A stretch of DNA of 64,000 nucleotides from an uncultured Acetatifactor sp. Lineage in GTDB: Bacteria; Bacillota; Clostridia; Lachnospirales; Lachnospiraceae. Location: assembly GCA_910579755.1 (NCBI GenBank), contig CAJTVB010000010.1, positions 58,431-122,430 of the forward strand. The letters are read 5' to 3'. Every line of letters starts with the position of its first letter. Position 1 is the stretch's first letter. Below the pieces are notes generated by a model. It saw nothing but the letters and a program-made list of their open reading frames with translations. It did not search any database and had not been told where the DNA came from. Shown here piece by piece: positions 43,304 through 51,719 of this stretch. The position numbers were made by a program, and so were the translations under genes.

Positions 43304-44033
43304 AGCCGCGGCGCTGATTCAGGTCAGCGGAATTAAAAAAGTTTATAAAATGAGCGGAAATGTCCGGGTAAACGCTTTGAACGGAGTAAGCTTCCGTGTG
43401 GAGCGGGGGGAGTTTATTGCCATTATGGGAACTTCCGGATCCGGGAAATCCACACTGCTGCACCTGATCGCGGGAGTGGATACACCTACCTCAGGAACGG
43501 TGCGGATTGACGGACAGGATATCCACAGGCTGAAGCCTTCCGGGAAGGCAAGGCTGAGACGACGCAGCGTTGGAATCATATATCAGGACTATAATCTGAT
43601 TCCCACATTGACAGTGGAAGAAAATATCATACTGCCCATTCTGCTTGACAGAAGGAAACCGGATAAAGGCGAGGTGGAACGGCTGCTGGAGCTTCTGCAG
43701 CTGAAAGACAGAAGGAGACATCTGCCGGGACAGCTGTCGGGAGGGCAGCAGCAGAGAACAGCCATCGGAAGAGTTCTTCTGGAGAAGCCGTCGGTGCTTC
43801 TGGCGGACGAACCCACGGGAAATCTGGACAGTCAGAACACGGAAGAGGTTCTGGGGCTTTTGAGGAAGGCCAACAGGGATCTGGGGCAGACGATCCTCCT
43901 GGTGACTCACGATATTTCAGCGGGCCGTGTGGCCGGAAGGCAGATCATCATGAGCGACGGACGGATCCTTTCGGATATATACAGGGCGGACAGGGAGGCT
44001 GATCTGCATGCCAAAGCGCCCGGGGAGGTATGA
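43296..44033 (+). CDS. ABC transporter ATP-binding protein, MacB/LolD/BceA type
   Basis: 245 residues. Walker A IMGTSGSGKSTLLHLIAG (about 45-62), Q-loop IIYQDYNLIP, signature GQLSGGQQQR, Walker B VLLADEPTGNLDS and switch TLLVTHD-like ILLVTHDIS. The motif set, including GTSGSGKST and DEPTGNLDS, is that of ATPases partnered with FtsX-like permeases in peptide-antibiotic defence or lipoprotein release. It overlaps the anti-sigma and permease genes. Confidence 0.93.
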   Translation: MSEAAALIQVSGIKKVYKMSGNVRVNALNGVSFRVERGEFIAIMGTSGSGKSTLLHLIAGVDTPTSGTVRIDGQDIHRLKPSGKARLRRRSVGIIYQDYNLIPTLTVEENIILPILLDRRKPDKGEVERLLELLQLKDRRRHLPGQLSGGQQQRTAIGRVLLEKPSVLLADEPTGNLDSQNTEEVLGLLRKANRDLGQTILLVTHDISAGRVAGRQIIMSDGRILSDIYRADREADLHAKAPGEV

Positions 44034-45225
44034 GCATGAGACTGTTGTTTCGCTCCACAGGGCGATATTTAAGGCAGCACTTTCTGCAGACGCTTCTGAC
44101 GCTGGCTGTCACCGTCCTGATCACTGGGCTTTTATCGGCTATATTTTTCTTTGTGGCCGGATTTCAGGCGGCTTCGCGTGAGCATGGGGAAAAGACCGTG
44201 GGGACGTATCATTTTCACTTGGAATGACAGGTTTTCCCGAATTTGCCGCTCAGGTTATGGAAATGACACAGAGCGGGCTGAGTACGAATCTGCAGGTGGA
44301 ACTGTACTGTGATGATCCGGATGAGCTGGATGAGCTTGCCCGGGAGTTGCGTGACGAAAACGGAATTGATTCCGGTTCTGCCGGAGAAATTGAAGGAATT
44401 TTTATCAACACTTCCCGCCTTTTTTCAAAAAACAATATGTTTTTTAAGGCATGTCTTTTTGAACTGAATGCCGGTGACAGGGTGACCATATACGGCGGTA
44501 TGTCTGAGGAGGATTTTCCGGAGACGTCGATTTCGGACCGTAAAGAGTCAGGTTCTATCCTGATTACGGGGACGCTGGAAGAACTGCCCTTTTTGTTTAA
44601 CGCGGAGCCGGAGGCCAGGATGATTGTCCTTGTGTCGGAGGAAGCATTTCTGCAGCTGGAGACTGAGCGGCCCAATGCGTATGCCGAACCGGGGCTTCAT
44701 CACATATCGTTGGGCGGAATGGTAAAAAACGTATATGAGCTGGAAGAAATCTGCCGTCTTACCATAGACAGCAGGCAAAATGTTACGGGCTTCGTGTCCA
44801 ATTATGACAGGAGTCTCCAGCGGGAAAAAGCCAGTATGGAGGGATTCCGGTTCCTGTGCGGAGCGTTTATTCTGCTATTGTCCCTGGTTTGCTTCAGCGG
44901 CAATTTCACTGTGAGCTGGGCTGTGAGCAGAGACAGACGGCAGGAATTTGCAACGCTGGCACAGATTGGAATGACGCCTGGAGAACTGAGAAAAATGAGA
45001 GGTTTGGAGCTGCTGTTTCGTATGATCTGTGCCTGTGTGACAGGGAGCATCGCCGGAGTTGCCTGTTATTGGGGGATCTTTGCGATCTACCGCACGGAAT
45101 ACGGCATTTCCTGGAAGTTTCCCCTGGCGGGATTTGCCATGGGAATGGTGGTACTGTGTGCTTCCGTGCTGGTCACGGAGGCCTGTCTGGAGCTGTGTGC
45201 AGGGAGAGATAGCTATTCTAATTGA
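44030..45225 (+). pseudogene. FtsX-like permease split into two frames
   Basis: Frame 1 (44030 or ATG 44036, to 44227) has the first membrane segment: FLQTLLTLAVTVLITGLLSA followed by IFFFVAGFQ, ending GTYHFHLE and TGA. Frame 2 (44224-45225) continues with the extracellular domain (FPEFAAQVMEMTQSGLSTNL...) and three membrane segments (about residues 213-235, 262-285, 300-320 of that frame). Together they make one normal 4-segment permease of about 395 residues. The frames meet at ATGA (44224-44227), so either one frameshift disabled the gene, or the two parts are made by coupled translation or slippage. Confidence 0.75.
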
Positions 45226-45241
45226 AAGGGAAGCGAAGAAT

Positions 45242-46036
45242 ATGGTAAAAACAGAGCTGAAAAGAGCCTTTTGTTCGAAACCTTTTTGGGTGACCTGTGG
45301 GATTACACTGGTAATGCTTGCCTTCGGCAGCAGTGATTATCTGCCGCTTTCTTATGCTACTGTTGAAGTTCCTAAACCATGGTGGATCTATTACTTTCAT
45401 TGTTTTTTCTTAGGAATGAAAACTATGCTGCCAGTGTTTTACCCCATTGTGGTCATGATTCCTTATGTTCTTTCGTATAGGAGGGACCGGGACAGCGGCT
45501 ATATGAAGCTTATTTTGCTTAAGACCTCCCGGAAAGCCTATCTGGGAGCGAAAGCGTTGGCAGCTGGGATTTCGGCCTTTGGGGCTGTCTTGTTGCCTTG
45601 TCTCGCATGGATTCCTGTTTGCAGGTTGTTAGGGGATACGGATTGGAACTATGCTAAACAATATTACGGGCACAATATCTTGTTTTTGCCTTCCTTTTAT
45701 GAGGAGCATGTGGTTCTGTATTGTGTAATGTATGCTTTTCATGCCGCTTTATTGGGTACTGCATTTGCCTTGCTTGGACTGGGATTGAGTGCGGTGGTTA
45801 AAAACAGGTATCTGGCATTGTTATTGCCTTTTTGCTATGCGATCTTCTCATCATCCATTCTCAGCTCTTTTGTTGGTAAATGGTTTGCTGCCCTGGATAT
45901 GATGCCCTTACAGATATATTATTACAGAGAAGTGTACCCACTAGGATATTGGACGGTTCCGATTTATGAGGCAGTATTGATAGCGGTTGGATTGGCGTTG
46001 TACTGGGGAGGGGATCATCATGCAGGCAAAGCTTAA
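45242..46036 (+). CDS. ABC-2-like membrane protein, 264 aa
   Basis: Six-segment permease of the ABC-2/YhgE-like type. ATG 45242 (AAAGGGAAG before it) gives MVKTELKRAFCSKPFWVTCG and a first membrane helix at about 16-30; the other segments include IVVMIPYVLSYRRDRDSGYM, typical of ABC-2 permeases where the RDRDSG-like loop follows helix 2, and a helix pair near 195-230. It precedes two more membrane proteins and an ATPase (47470), which together form one transporter. The frames are more AT-rich than the sigma operon just upstream. Confidence 0.7.
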   Translation: MVKTELKRAFCSKPFWVTCGITLVMLAFGSSDYLPLSYATVEVPKPWWIYYFHCFFLGMKTMLPVFYPIVVMIPYVLSYRRDRDSGYMKLILLKTSRKAYLGAKALAAGISAFGAVLLPCLAWIPVCRLLGDTDWNYAKQYYGHNILFLPSFYEEHVVLYCVMYAFHAALLGTAFALLGLGLSAVVKNRYLALLLPFCYAIFSSSILSSFVGKWFAALDMMPLQIYYYREVYPLGYWTVPIYEAVLIAVGLALYWGGDHHAGKA

Positions 46037-46775
46037 GACAGAATGGGAAGAATTTTGTTTTCGGAAAAAGCTGATCTTCCAAAGCCTTCTTTCGGTTATG
46101 GTGGCATATGTTCATTTGGATTCCTTTTTGGCGTATTGGCCGGGTGCATCTGTTGGCGAATATATTGTATATTCATTGACACAAGAAAATTATTTTTTGG
46201 TATTGTTTCCTTTTTTGTGCCTGGCATGGACCAGTGGAAAAAATCATGAAATATGCAGATACCCTCTTTTGCTCCGATACCGAACCAGAAATGAGTTCTT
46301 TTTCATCCGGTTCTTGTCGAAAACTTTTTTTGCTATGACCGTGTTACTGGAACATATCGGTATTCTTCTCATAATGGGACACTCTCTGCCCTCTGCATCC
46401 CGGATGCTCTTTGTGTCCTCCGGACATCTGGTGAGAATCATCTTCATGCAATTCTTAAATCTTTTTTGTTATGTCTGTGTGATGATTCTGCTATATGAAT
46501 TACTGCTCAATGTGGCAGAAAATGCAATGCTGGGTGTGATGCTGACTGCATCGGTCTCGCTGATCAATCTTTTAGTGGTAAAGTTGGTACTGAAACACAT
46601 CGTGGCGTGGACACCGTGGGGGAATGCTGCCTACAGGCTGTTTGGACAGGAGAGACCAGGTTATCGGTTTTATGGGATGTACTGGATATTCCTGCTGCTG
46701 CTTTTGTTTTATCTGGCGGATGAATTGAATAGGAGAAAGGATTTTTGTTTTGAGGAAACTCGTAAAACTGGTTAG
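46020..46775 (+). CDS. Membrane protein of the second ABC module, 251 aa
   Basis: Overlaps the previous gene by 17 bp; GAGGGG precedes ATG 46020. About six hydrophobic segments, with a motif CRYPLLLRYRTRNEFFFIRF after helix 2 that recalls the loop of lantibiotic-immunity type permeases. Not homologous to a named family at the level I can see. Likely an accessory permease for peptide export or immunity, by position. Confidence 0.6.
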   Translation: MQAKLKTEWEEFCFRKKLIFQSLLSVMVAYVHLDSFLAYWPGASVGEYIVYSLTQENYFLVLFPFLCLAWTSGKNHEICRYPLLLRYRTRNEFFFIRFLSKTFFAMTVLLEHIGILLIMGHSLPSASRMLFVSSGHLVRIIFMQFLNLFCYVCVMILLYELLLNVAENAMLGVMLTASVSLINLLVVKLVLKHIVAWTPWGNAAYRLFGQERPGYRFYGMYWIFLLLLLFYLADELNRRKDFCFEETRKTG

Positions 46776-47394
46776 TATGGCCCTGCTTTTTTGCCTGCTT
46801 GCGTGGTATTCCCAAGCATTTTTAAGGGAGACCGGAGAAGAATTGTTGGTCCGTACCTGGAACCATACCTTTTACAGGTTTGGCCCTGACTGTATTTATT
46901 GGATCACCATGCGTTTAGCGGCCTGGATCCCTGTTTATATGCACTTACTGCGCCTGGAGAGCGGATTTTCCATCTATCTTTTTTTAAGGCAGAAAAGTTA
47001 TGGGAAAGTATTTCTTCACACATATATGGGCTGTGTCGGGCGGGCTGTGTGCTATTATGGTGTCGGGACACTGGTTATGGCATTTTTCTGCGGTCTGACG
47101 GTATCCGGTGTGAATCCGGGGAATCTGCTGCAGCAGGGCGGCCTACTGCTGGTTCTGGTGGAGGAAGGTTTGGAAGCCTTGAGCTTCTGCCTTGCGGCGT
47201 ATGTGGTTCATTGCATTTTCAGGAAGGCAGAGGCGGGGTTTTTGGTGGTTCTTGCAGGGAGGCTGCTATTGAATTTTGTGACGGGCGGAGGGCGTCCGGC
47301 ATTGCCAGTTCAGCTGGCAGTCAATCTGATCATGATATGCGTGGTTTTCTTTCTTGCGTTTCGGGATTTTGCGGAAAAATATGTGGATATGTAA
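46750..47394 (+). CDS. Membrane protein of the second ABC module, 214 aa
   Basis: Overlaps the previous gene by 26 bp. It most likely starts at TTG 46750 (AGGAGAAAGGA 8 bp before), or at ATG 46777. About five hydrophobic segments with YLFLRQKSYGKVFLHTYMG after helix 2, similar in layout to the two previous proteins, so the three may be paralogous parts of one immunity-type transporter. Family unknown. Confidence 0.55.
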   Translation: MRKLVKLVSMALLFCLLAWYSQAFLRETGEELLVRTWNHTFYRFGPDCIYWITMRLAAWIPVYMHLLRLESGFSIYLFLRQKSYGKVFLHTYMGCVGRAVCYYGVGTLVMAFFCGLTVSGVNPGNLLQQGGLLLVLVEEGLEALSFCLAAYVVHCIFRKAEAGFLVVLAGRLLLNFVTGGGRPALPVQLAVNLIMICVVFFLAFRDFAEKYVDM

Positions 47395-47469
47395 ATAAAG
47401 GAAGCAGCCGATAGCGGGCAGGATAGATTTTCTGCAAGTGTCGGAAACAAAAAAAGGTGGTATGAAAAT

Positions 47470-48102
47470 ATGGAAAAATCGGAAATTATGGTGCAGATGA
47501 ATCATGTGAAAAAGGCATATAAGGGTAACGTACTGTTTACAGATCTTAATTTCACCGTGGAGCGGGGAGAAAGCTGTGCCATTGTGGGGGCAAATGGGGC
47601 GGGAAAAAGTGTTTTGCTTAAAATGATCTGTGGGCTTGTGAGACCGGATGAAGGGGATATTACGGTAGGAGGAGAGAAGCTTGAAAAGGGGAAGTTTCCT
47701 AAGGACATAGGCGTCATTCTGGATAATGCAGGCTTTTTACCGGGTGAGACAGGACTGAAAAATCTTTCCATTATAGCGGGGATTTTAAGAAAGGTGACAA
47801 AAGAAGAACTGGAGAAGACCATGCGGTTGGTGGGGCTGGATCCGGCCTCCAAGGTCAAGGTGGGAAAGTATTCTCTGGGAATGAAACAGCGGCTTGCCAT
47901 TGCACAGGCGATTATGGAAAAGCCTTCACTGTTGATTCTGGATGAACCCTTTAACGCAATCGATGAAAAAACGGTAAAGGATTTCCGGGCATTGCTGGGA
48001 CGTCTGAATGCGGAGGAAGGCGTCACGATTCTTATGACTTCCCATCACCAGGAGGATATACAGGGACTGTGCAAAAATATTTATATGATTGAGTCGTTAT
48101 AG
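47470..48102 (+). CDS. ABC transporter ATP-binding protein, BcrA-like
   Basis: 210 residues. AAAGGTGG precedes ATG 47470. Walker A IVGANGAGKSVLLKMICG, Q-loop GVILDNAGFLPGE, signature KYSLGMKQRLAIAQAI, Walker B LLILDEPFNAID. The signature SLGMKQR and the size are typical of BcrA/lantibiotic-immunity ATPases. As the last gene after three membrane proteins it supplies the motor of that module. Confidence 0.9.
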   Translation: MEKSEIMVQMNHVKKAYKGNVLFTDLNFTVERGESCAIVGANGAGKSVLLKMICGLVRPDEGDITVGGEKLEKGKFPKDIGVILDNAGFLPGETGLKNLSIIAGILRKVTKEELEKTMRLVGLDPASKVKVGKYSLGMKQRLAIAQAIMEKPSLLILDEPFNAIDEKTVKDFRALLGRLNAEEGVTILMTSHHQEDIQGLCKNIYMIESL

Positions 48103-48138
48103 TTGACGAAGGAGCTGAAAAAAATTGAAACTTAGGGC

Positions 48139-48166
48139 TTGCTTTTTTTGGGGATAGTGGTATACT
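48139..48166 (+). promoter_or_regulatory. Promoter of tRNA-Val
   Basis: TTGCTT (48139-48144), 16-bp spacer, TATACT (48161-48166), about 32 bp before the tRNA. Confidence 0.6.
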
Positions 48167-48198
48167 AAACAAGTAGCCACTTGTGGCTGCCTGAAAAT

Positions 48199-48272
48199 GG
48201 AAGCATAGCTCAGCCGGGATGAGCGTTCGCCTCACACGCGAAAGGCCAGGGGTTCGAGCCCCCTTGCTTCCA
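48199..48272 (+). tRNA. tRNA-Val (anticodon CAC)
   Basis: Acceptor GGAAGCA/TGCTTCC, D arm GCTC..GAGC, anticodon arm TTCGC-CTCACAC-GCGAA giving CAC, T arm GGGG-TTCGAGC-CCCC. Discriminator A; CCA not encoded. Confidence 0.95.
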
Positions 48273-48277
48273 GGAAG

Positions 48278-48319
48278 AAAAACCTGCAGATCGGAGATTA
48301 TCCGGGTCGGCAGGTTTTT
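48278..48319 (+). terminator. Terminator after tRNA-Val
   Basis: AAAAACCTGC (48278-48287) pairs with GCAGGTTTTT (48310-48319) and ends in a T-run. Confidence 0.85.
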
Positions 48320-48490
48320 GTTATATGAACACAGGCGGAAAAATTTTATTTTGCTTATGCTCAGAGGGCTAAATTTCCAGATTGTAAATGCCGATATAAA
48401 AATCAGGAAAATGGCATGGAGGCCAAGCGCAAAAAGAGTCTGTCTGCTTCGATGAGGAGTTGCGCAGATGTGCACATGGAGGTAAGGATT

Positions 48491-49270
48491 ATGAGTATTC
48501 AGCCAAAATCGGACTATTCTTTTCTGTTTTCCGGTCTGGGAAGCGGCGCCGCAAATGTGGCGGGCAGCAATTTCCTGAGCGATTACGCCAGTATAAAAAA
48601 CGGCAGCTACGGGAAATTGATGAAGGCTTATTATAGTGAGAGCGGTTCGGATTCCGTGAAGTCTCTTGCGAAAAACAGCAGTATAAACAAAAAGACCAAC
48701 AGCAAGAGCCAGAAGCTGACCACGGAGGAGAGCAAGGCCTATGCAAAGGTGCAGACCAGCACGGATGCACTGAAGGATTCCGCCGATGCCCTGCTGTCCA
48801 AATCTCTGTTTCAGCAGAAGGACATCACTGTCAAAAATGAGGACGGCACAGAGTCGGTGGTAAAGGGATATGATACCGATGCCATCTACAAGGCGGTGAA
48901 CAGCTTTGTGACCAACTATAATTCCGTGGTGAATGCTGTAGACAAAACGGACAGCAGCTCCGTCACCACCAGAGCCGAACGCATGATTAACGATTCGGCC
49001 AGCAACCTGAAGGCGCTTCTTGCGGTAGGGATCAGCATCAATGCGGACAGCACCCTGTCTTTGGATAAGGATGCCTTTATGAAGGCGGATATGTCCAAGG
49101 TAAAATCCCTTTTCAACGGAAGCGGTTCCTACGGCTATCGAGTGTCCGCCCAGGCATCTCTGATCAATTACGCCGCAGACCGGGAGGTCAGCAAGGGAAG
49201 CTTTTACAGTACCACCGGCTCTTATAATACCAGCTTTACCAGCGGGAATTTATTCAATAATTATTTGTAG
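48491..49270 (+). CDS. FliD-like / flagellar hook-associated protein-like, 259 aa
   Basis: GGTAAGGAT precedes ATG 48491. The protein is Ser/Asn-rich without signal peptide. Its C-terminal half (about 130-235) has the pattern AVNSFVTNYNSVVNAVDKTD and MINDSASNLKALLAVGISIN followed by DSTLSLDKDAFMKADMSKVK, which resembles the D0/D1 part of FliD-type hook-associated proteins. A whole FliD would be over twice as long and flagellar genes are absent here, so it is either a distant stand-alone relative or a protein of another surface system. Seen in non-motile Lachnospiraceae as an unnamed protein. Confidence 0.5.
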   Translation: MSIQPKSDYSFLFSGLGSGAANVAGSNFLSDYASIKNGSYGKLMKAYYSESGSDSVKSLAKNSSINKKTNSKSQKLTTEESKAYAKVQTSTDALKDSADALLSKSLFQQKDITVKNEDGTESVVKGYDTDAIYKAVNSFVTNYNSVVNAVDKTDSSSVTTRAERMINDSASNLKALLAVGISINADSTLSLDKDAFMKADMSKVKSLFNGSGSYGYRVSAQASLINYAADREVSKGSFYSTTGSYNTSFTSGNLFNNYL

Positions 49271-49294
49271 CAGCAGTTTGGCCGGTCCCTGGAA

Positions 49295-49328
49295 AAGGGC
49301 AAAAAAGTGCCTGTGTGTTTTTGCCCTT
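49295..49328 (+). terminator. AT-tailed hairpin after the FliD-like gene
   Basis: AAGGGCAAAAA (49295-49305) pairs perfectly with TTTTTGCCCTT (49318-49328). Confidence 0.6.
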
Positions 49329-49393
49329 CAAAGGGAGGGAGGAAGCGTCGTCTTATGAGCAAAAAAAAATTTAAAAAAATGTCAAAAAAACTA

Positions 49394-49422
49394 TTGACGT
49401 TTTCCGGTGGATCATATATAAT
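49394..49422 (+). promoter_or_regulatory. Promoter of tRNA-Leu
   Basis: TTGACG (49394-49399), 17-bp spacer, TATAAT (49417-49422), 11 bp before the tRNA. Confidence 0.85.
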
Positions 49423-49433
49423 ATGATTTGTTC

Positions 49434-49517
49434 GCAGGAATGGCGGAATTGGCAGACGCGCACGGTTCAGGTCCGTGTGGTAGCAATACCATGAGAGTTC
49501 AAGTCTCTTTTCCTGCA
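49434..49517 (+). tRNA. tRNA-Leu (anticodon CAG)
   Basis: Class II tRNA with long variable arm (TGGTAGCAATACCA). Acceptor GCAGGAA/TTCCTGC, anticodon arm CACGG-TTCAGGT-CCGTG giving CAG, T loop TTCAAGT. CCA not encoded. Confidence 0.95.
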
Positions 49518-49524
49518 CGGCAGA

Positions 49525-49557
49525 AGAGTGTTAAGTATAAACTTAGCACTCTTTTTT
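49525..49557 (+). terminator. Terminator after tRNA-Leu
   Basis: AGAGTGTTAAGT and ACTTAGCACTCT form a hairpin with one G-T type mismatch, followed by TTTTTT. Confidence 0.8.
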
Positions 49558-49615
49558 CCTTATCAGGAATCATGGAAAAATATTTGCGCCGCGAGGCAGG
49601 CTTAGGGGTATATTT

Positions 49616-50920
49616 ATGAAAAAAAAGGAACCCAGTGAAAGGACGGGAAACAGGGAATGGTATCAGCTGGATCTGTCGGCTATCGTCTATCCTACGCTGC
49701 AGAGAAGGGATTTTTCCTCCGTGTACCGGCTTTCGGTGGTACTGAAGGAGGAGATCAGGCCGGAGATCCTGCAGAAGGCTCTTGACCTGACGATGCCCCG
49801 GTTTCCCACCTACAAGGCGGCTATCCGGAAGGGGCTGTTCTGGCGCTATCTGGAGCCCAATGACAGACCGGGGCCTTTCGTGCAGGAGGATGTGAAAAAT
49901 CCCTGTCAGCCCATGCATTTTAAAGCAAACAACCGTTATCTGGTGAGAGTATATTATTATCGGTGCAGGATTGCCCTGGAGGCCCATCACAGCCTGGGGG
50001 ACGGTACCGGAGGCATGTGCGTGCTTCAGACTCTGACAGCTGTCTATCTGAGGCTTTTGGGATATGAAAATATAGACAACGGCGGTTTTGTGCTGGATAT
50101 TCACGAGAAGCCCTCTCCGGGGGAGCTGGAGGACGCATACATGCGGTATGCCAATGCCCGGGTCTGTCCGCCCAGGCTTCAGGAGAAGGCCTTTCGAGTC
50201 AGAGGGACTGCGGAACCCTTCTATACCTTAAACATTATCGACGGCATTATGTCGGTGGCAGAGGTGATGTCGGTGGCAAAGAGGTACAGCGCCACCATTA
50301 CGGAATACCTGAACGCGGTTTTATTGTATGCGTTGCTGCAGAAGCAGGAGGAGGATCCCCATGTCCGCCTGAGACCTGTAAAAATTGCCATGCCGGTAAA
50401 TCTGCGGCGCTTTTTCCCGTCGAAGACTCTGCGGAACTTTATTACCATGATTTACCCGGGGATCGATCCCAGACTGGGAGAGTACACCTTTCAGGAAATT
50501 GTGGAGCAAGTGCACAACTATATGCATTACCATCTGAACGAAAAGCTGCTTCGGGGGGATATCACCACCAATGCGGCCACTCAGAGGAATCCGCTGATCA
50601 GGGTGGTCCCTCTGTTCATCAAGGATTTTGTGGTAAAGAATTTCTATACCAGGGTCCAGGATAAAAATTCCTCCGCCGGCCTTACCAATATGGGAGCACT
50701 AAAGGTGCCGGAGGGGATGAAAGCGCATATCGAGCGGTTTGACATCTATATGGGACAGCCCTTTTCCCGGCGGACCAACTGCGCCATTATCAGCTTTGGG
50801 GATGTGCTGACCGTTAACTTTGCCAGCAGTATTATAGAAGCGGATATAGAGAGATATTTTTTCCGCAGGCTGGTGAAGGACGGTATCCATGTCAAAATAG
50901 AAAGCAACCGGTCAGTCTGA
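49616..50920 (+). CDS. Alcohol acetyltransferase / condensation-fold acyltransferase
   Basis: 434-residue acyltransferase of the chloramphenicol-acetyltransferase / condensation-domain fold. The catalytic motif is ALEAHHSLGDGTGG (HHxxxDG, about residues 125-138) and a C-terminal SFGDVLTVNF segment resembles the DFGWG region. AGGGG precedes ATG 49616. Likely esterifies an alcohol or lipid with acyl-CoA. It forms a unit with a zinc-ribbon membrane protein and an esterase, suggesting that the ester is made and removed by the same operon. Substrate not predictable. Confidence 0.75.
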   Translation: MKKKEPSERTGNREWYQLDLSAIVYPTLQRRDFSSVYRLSVVLKEEIRPEILQKALDLTMPRFPTYKAAIRKGLFWRYLEPNDRPGPFVQEDVKNPCQPMHFKANNRYLVRVYYYRCRIALEAHHSLGDGTGGMCVLQTLTAVYLRLLGYENIDNGGFVLDIHEKPSPGELEDAYMRYANARVCPPRLQEKAFRVRGTAEPFYTLNIIDGIMSVAEVMSVAKRYSATITEYLNAVLLYALLQKQEEDPHVRLRPVKIAMPVNLRRFFPSKTLRNFITMIYPGIDPRLGEYTFQEIVEQVHNYMHYHLNEKLLRGDITTNAATQRNPLIRVVPLFIKDFVVKNFYTRVQDKNSSAGLTNMGALKVPEGMKAHIERFDIYMGQPFSRRTNCAIISFGDVLTVNFASSIIEADIERYFFRRLVKDGIHVKIESNRSV

Positions 50921-50973
50921 AGCGTTGTTGCTGTTTTGAAAGTCAACTTAACTTTGAAAGGCAGGGTGTCTAA

Positions 50974-51681
50974 ATGTCATATTGTGTAAACTGCGGCGTG
51001 GAGCTTGAGGCTTCTCTGAAGACCTGTCCTCTTTGTAATACGCCTGTGTTGAACCCCAGACAGCTGGAGCAGCTTAAGAAAGCCCAGTCGCCATTCCCGG
51101 CGGAAAAAGGGTCGGTGGAGGCAGTGAAGCGAAAGGATCTGGGGCTTTTGCTGTCCATGGTGGCGCTGGCCACGGCGGCTACCTGCGGTATACTGAATAT
51201 TCTTGTGTTTCAGGGCTATCCCTGGTCGCTGGCGGTGATCGGCGTATGTGCCATTCTCTGGGTCATTATGGTTCCGGTGGTGATTTATACAAAGCAGCCC
51301 ATATATGTTTCCCTGCTGTATGACGGAGCAGCTGTGGCAATATATCTCTTTATGCTGACCTTCCTGACCGGAAGCCGGGAATGGTTCTGGGGGCTTGGGC
51401 TTCCCATTGCGGCGTTTTCTACTGCTATGGTGGAGATCTTTACCTTCTGTGTCCGAAAACTGCCCAGATCCTTTCTCACGGTTTCCCTGTATCTGTTTAC
51501 CGCTGCCGGGGTATTCTGCGGCGGTTTGGAGCTTTTGATCCGCAGATACGGGGAGAGGCCGCTTCACTTGAGCTGGTCCGCAGTGGTTCTGACAGTGTGC
51601 GCTATTCTGGATATAGCCGTTATCACCATGCTGTCCAGGAGAAGACTTCGGGATGCGGTGCGCAGAAGACTGCATTTTTAG
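50974..51681 (+). CDS. Zinc-ribbon membrane protein (DUF6320-like)
   Basis: 235 residues; GAAAGGCAG precedes ATG 50974. N-terminal zinc ribbon CVNCGVELEASLKTCPLCNT (Cys-x2-Cys ... Cys-x2-Cys, residues 4-24), then a charged stretch and six membrane segments from about 50 to 220. Family name DUF6320 is from memory of the pattern. Located between an acyltransferase and an esterase gene, it may organise or regulate them. Confidence 0.7.
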   Translation: MSYCVNCGVELEASLKTCPLCNTPVLNPRQLEQLKKAQSPFPAEKGSVEAVKRKDLGLLLSMVALATAATCGILNILVFQGYPWSLAVIGVCAILWVIMVPVVIYTKQPIYVSLLYDGAAVAIYLFMLTFLTGSREWFWGLGLPIAAFSTAMVEIFTFCVRKLPRSFLTVSLYLFTAAGVFCGGLELLIRRYGERPLHLSWSAVVLTVCAILDIAVITMLSRRRLRDAVRRRLHF

Positions 51682-51719
51682 GGAAACGCTGAAGGAATCA
51701 GCGATTTCTTACATGAAGA

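Noticed and set aside
49524..49551. CIRCE-like sequence after tRNA-Leu
   Set aside because: Only one half matches (TTAGCACTC as part of ACTTAGCACTCT) and the hairpin with six T is a terminator.
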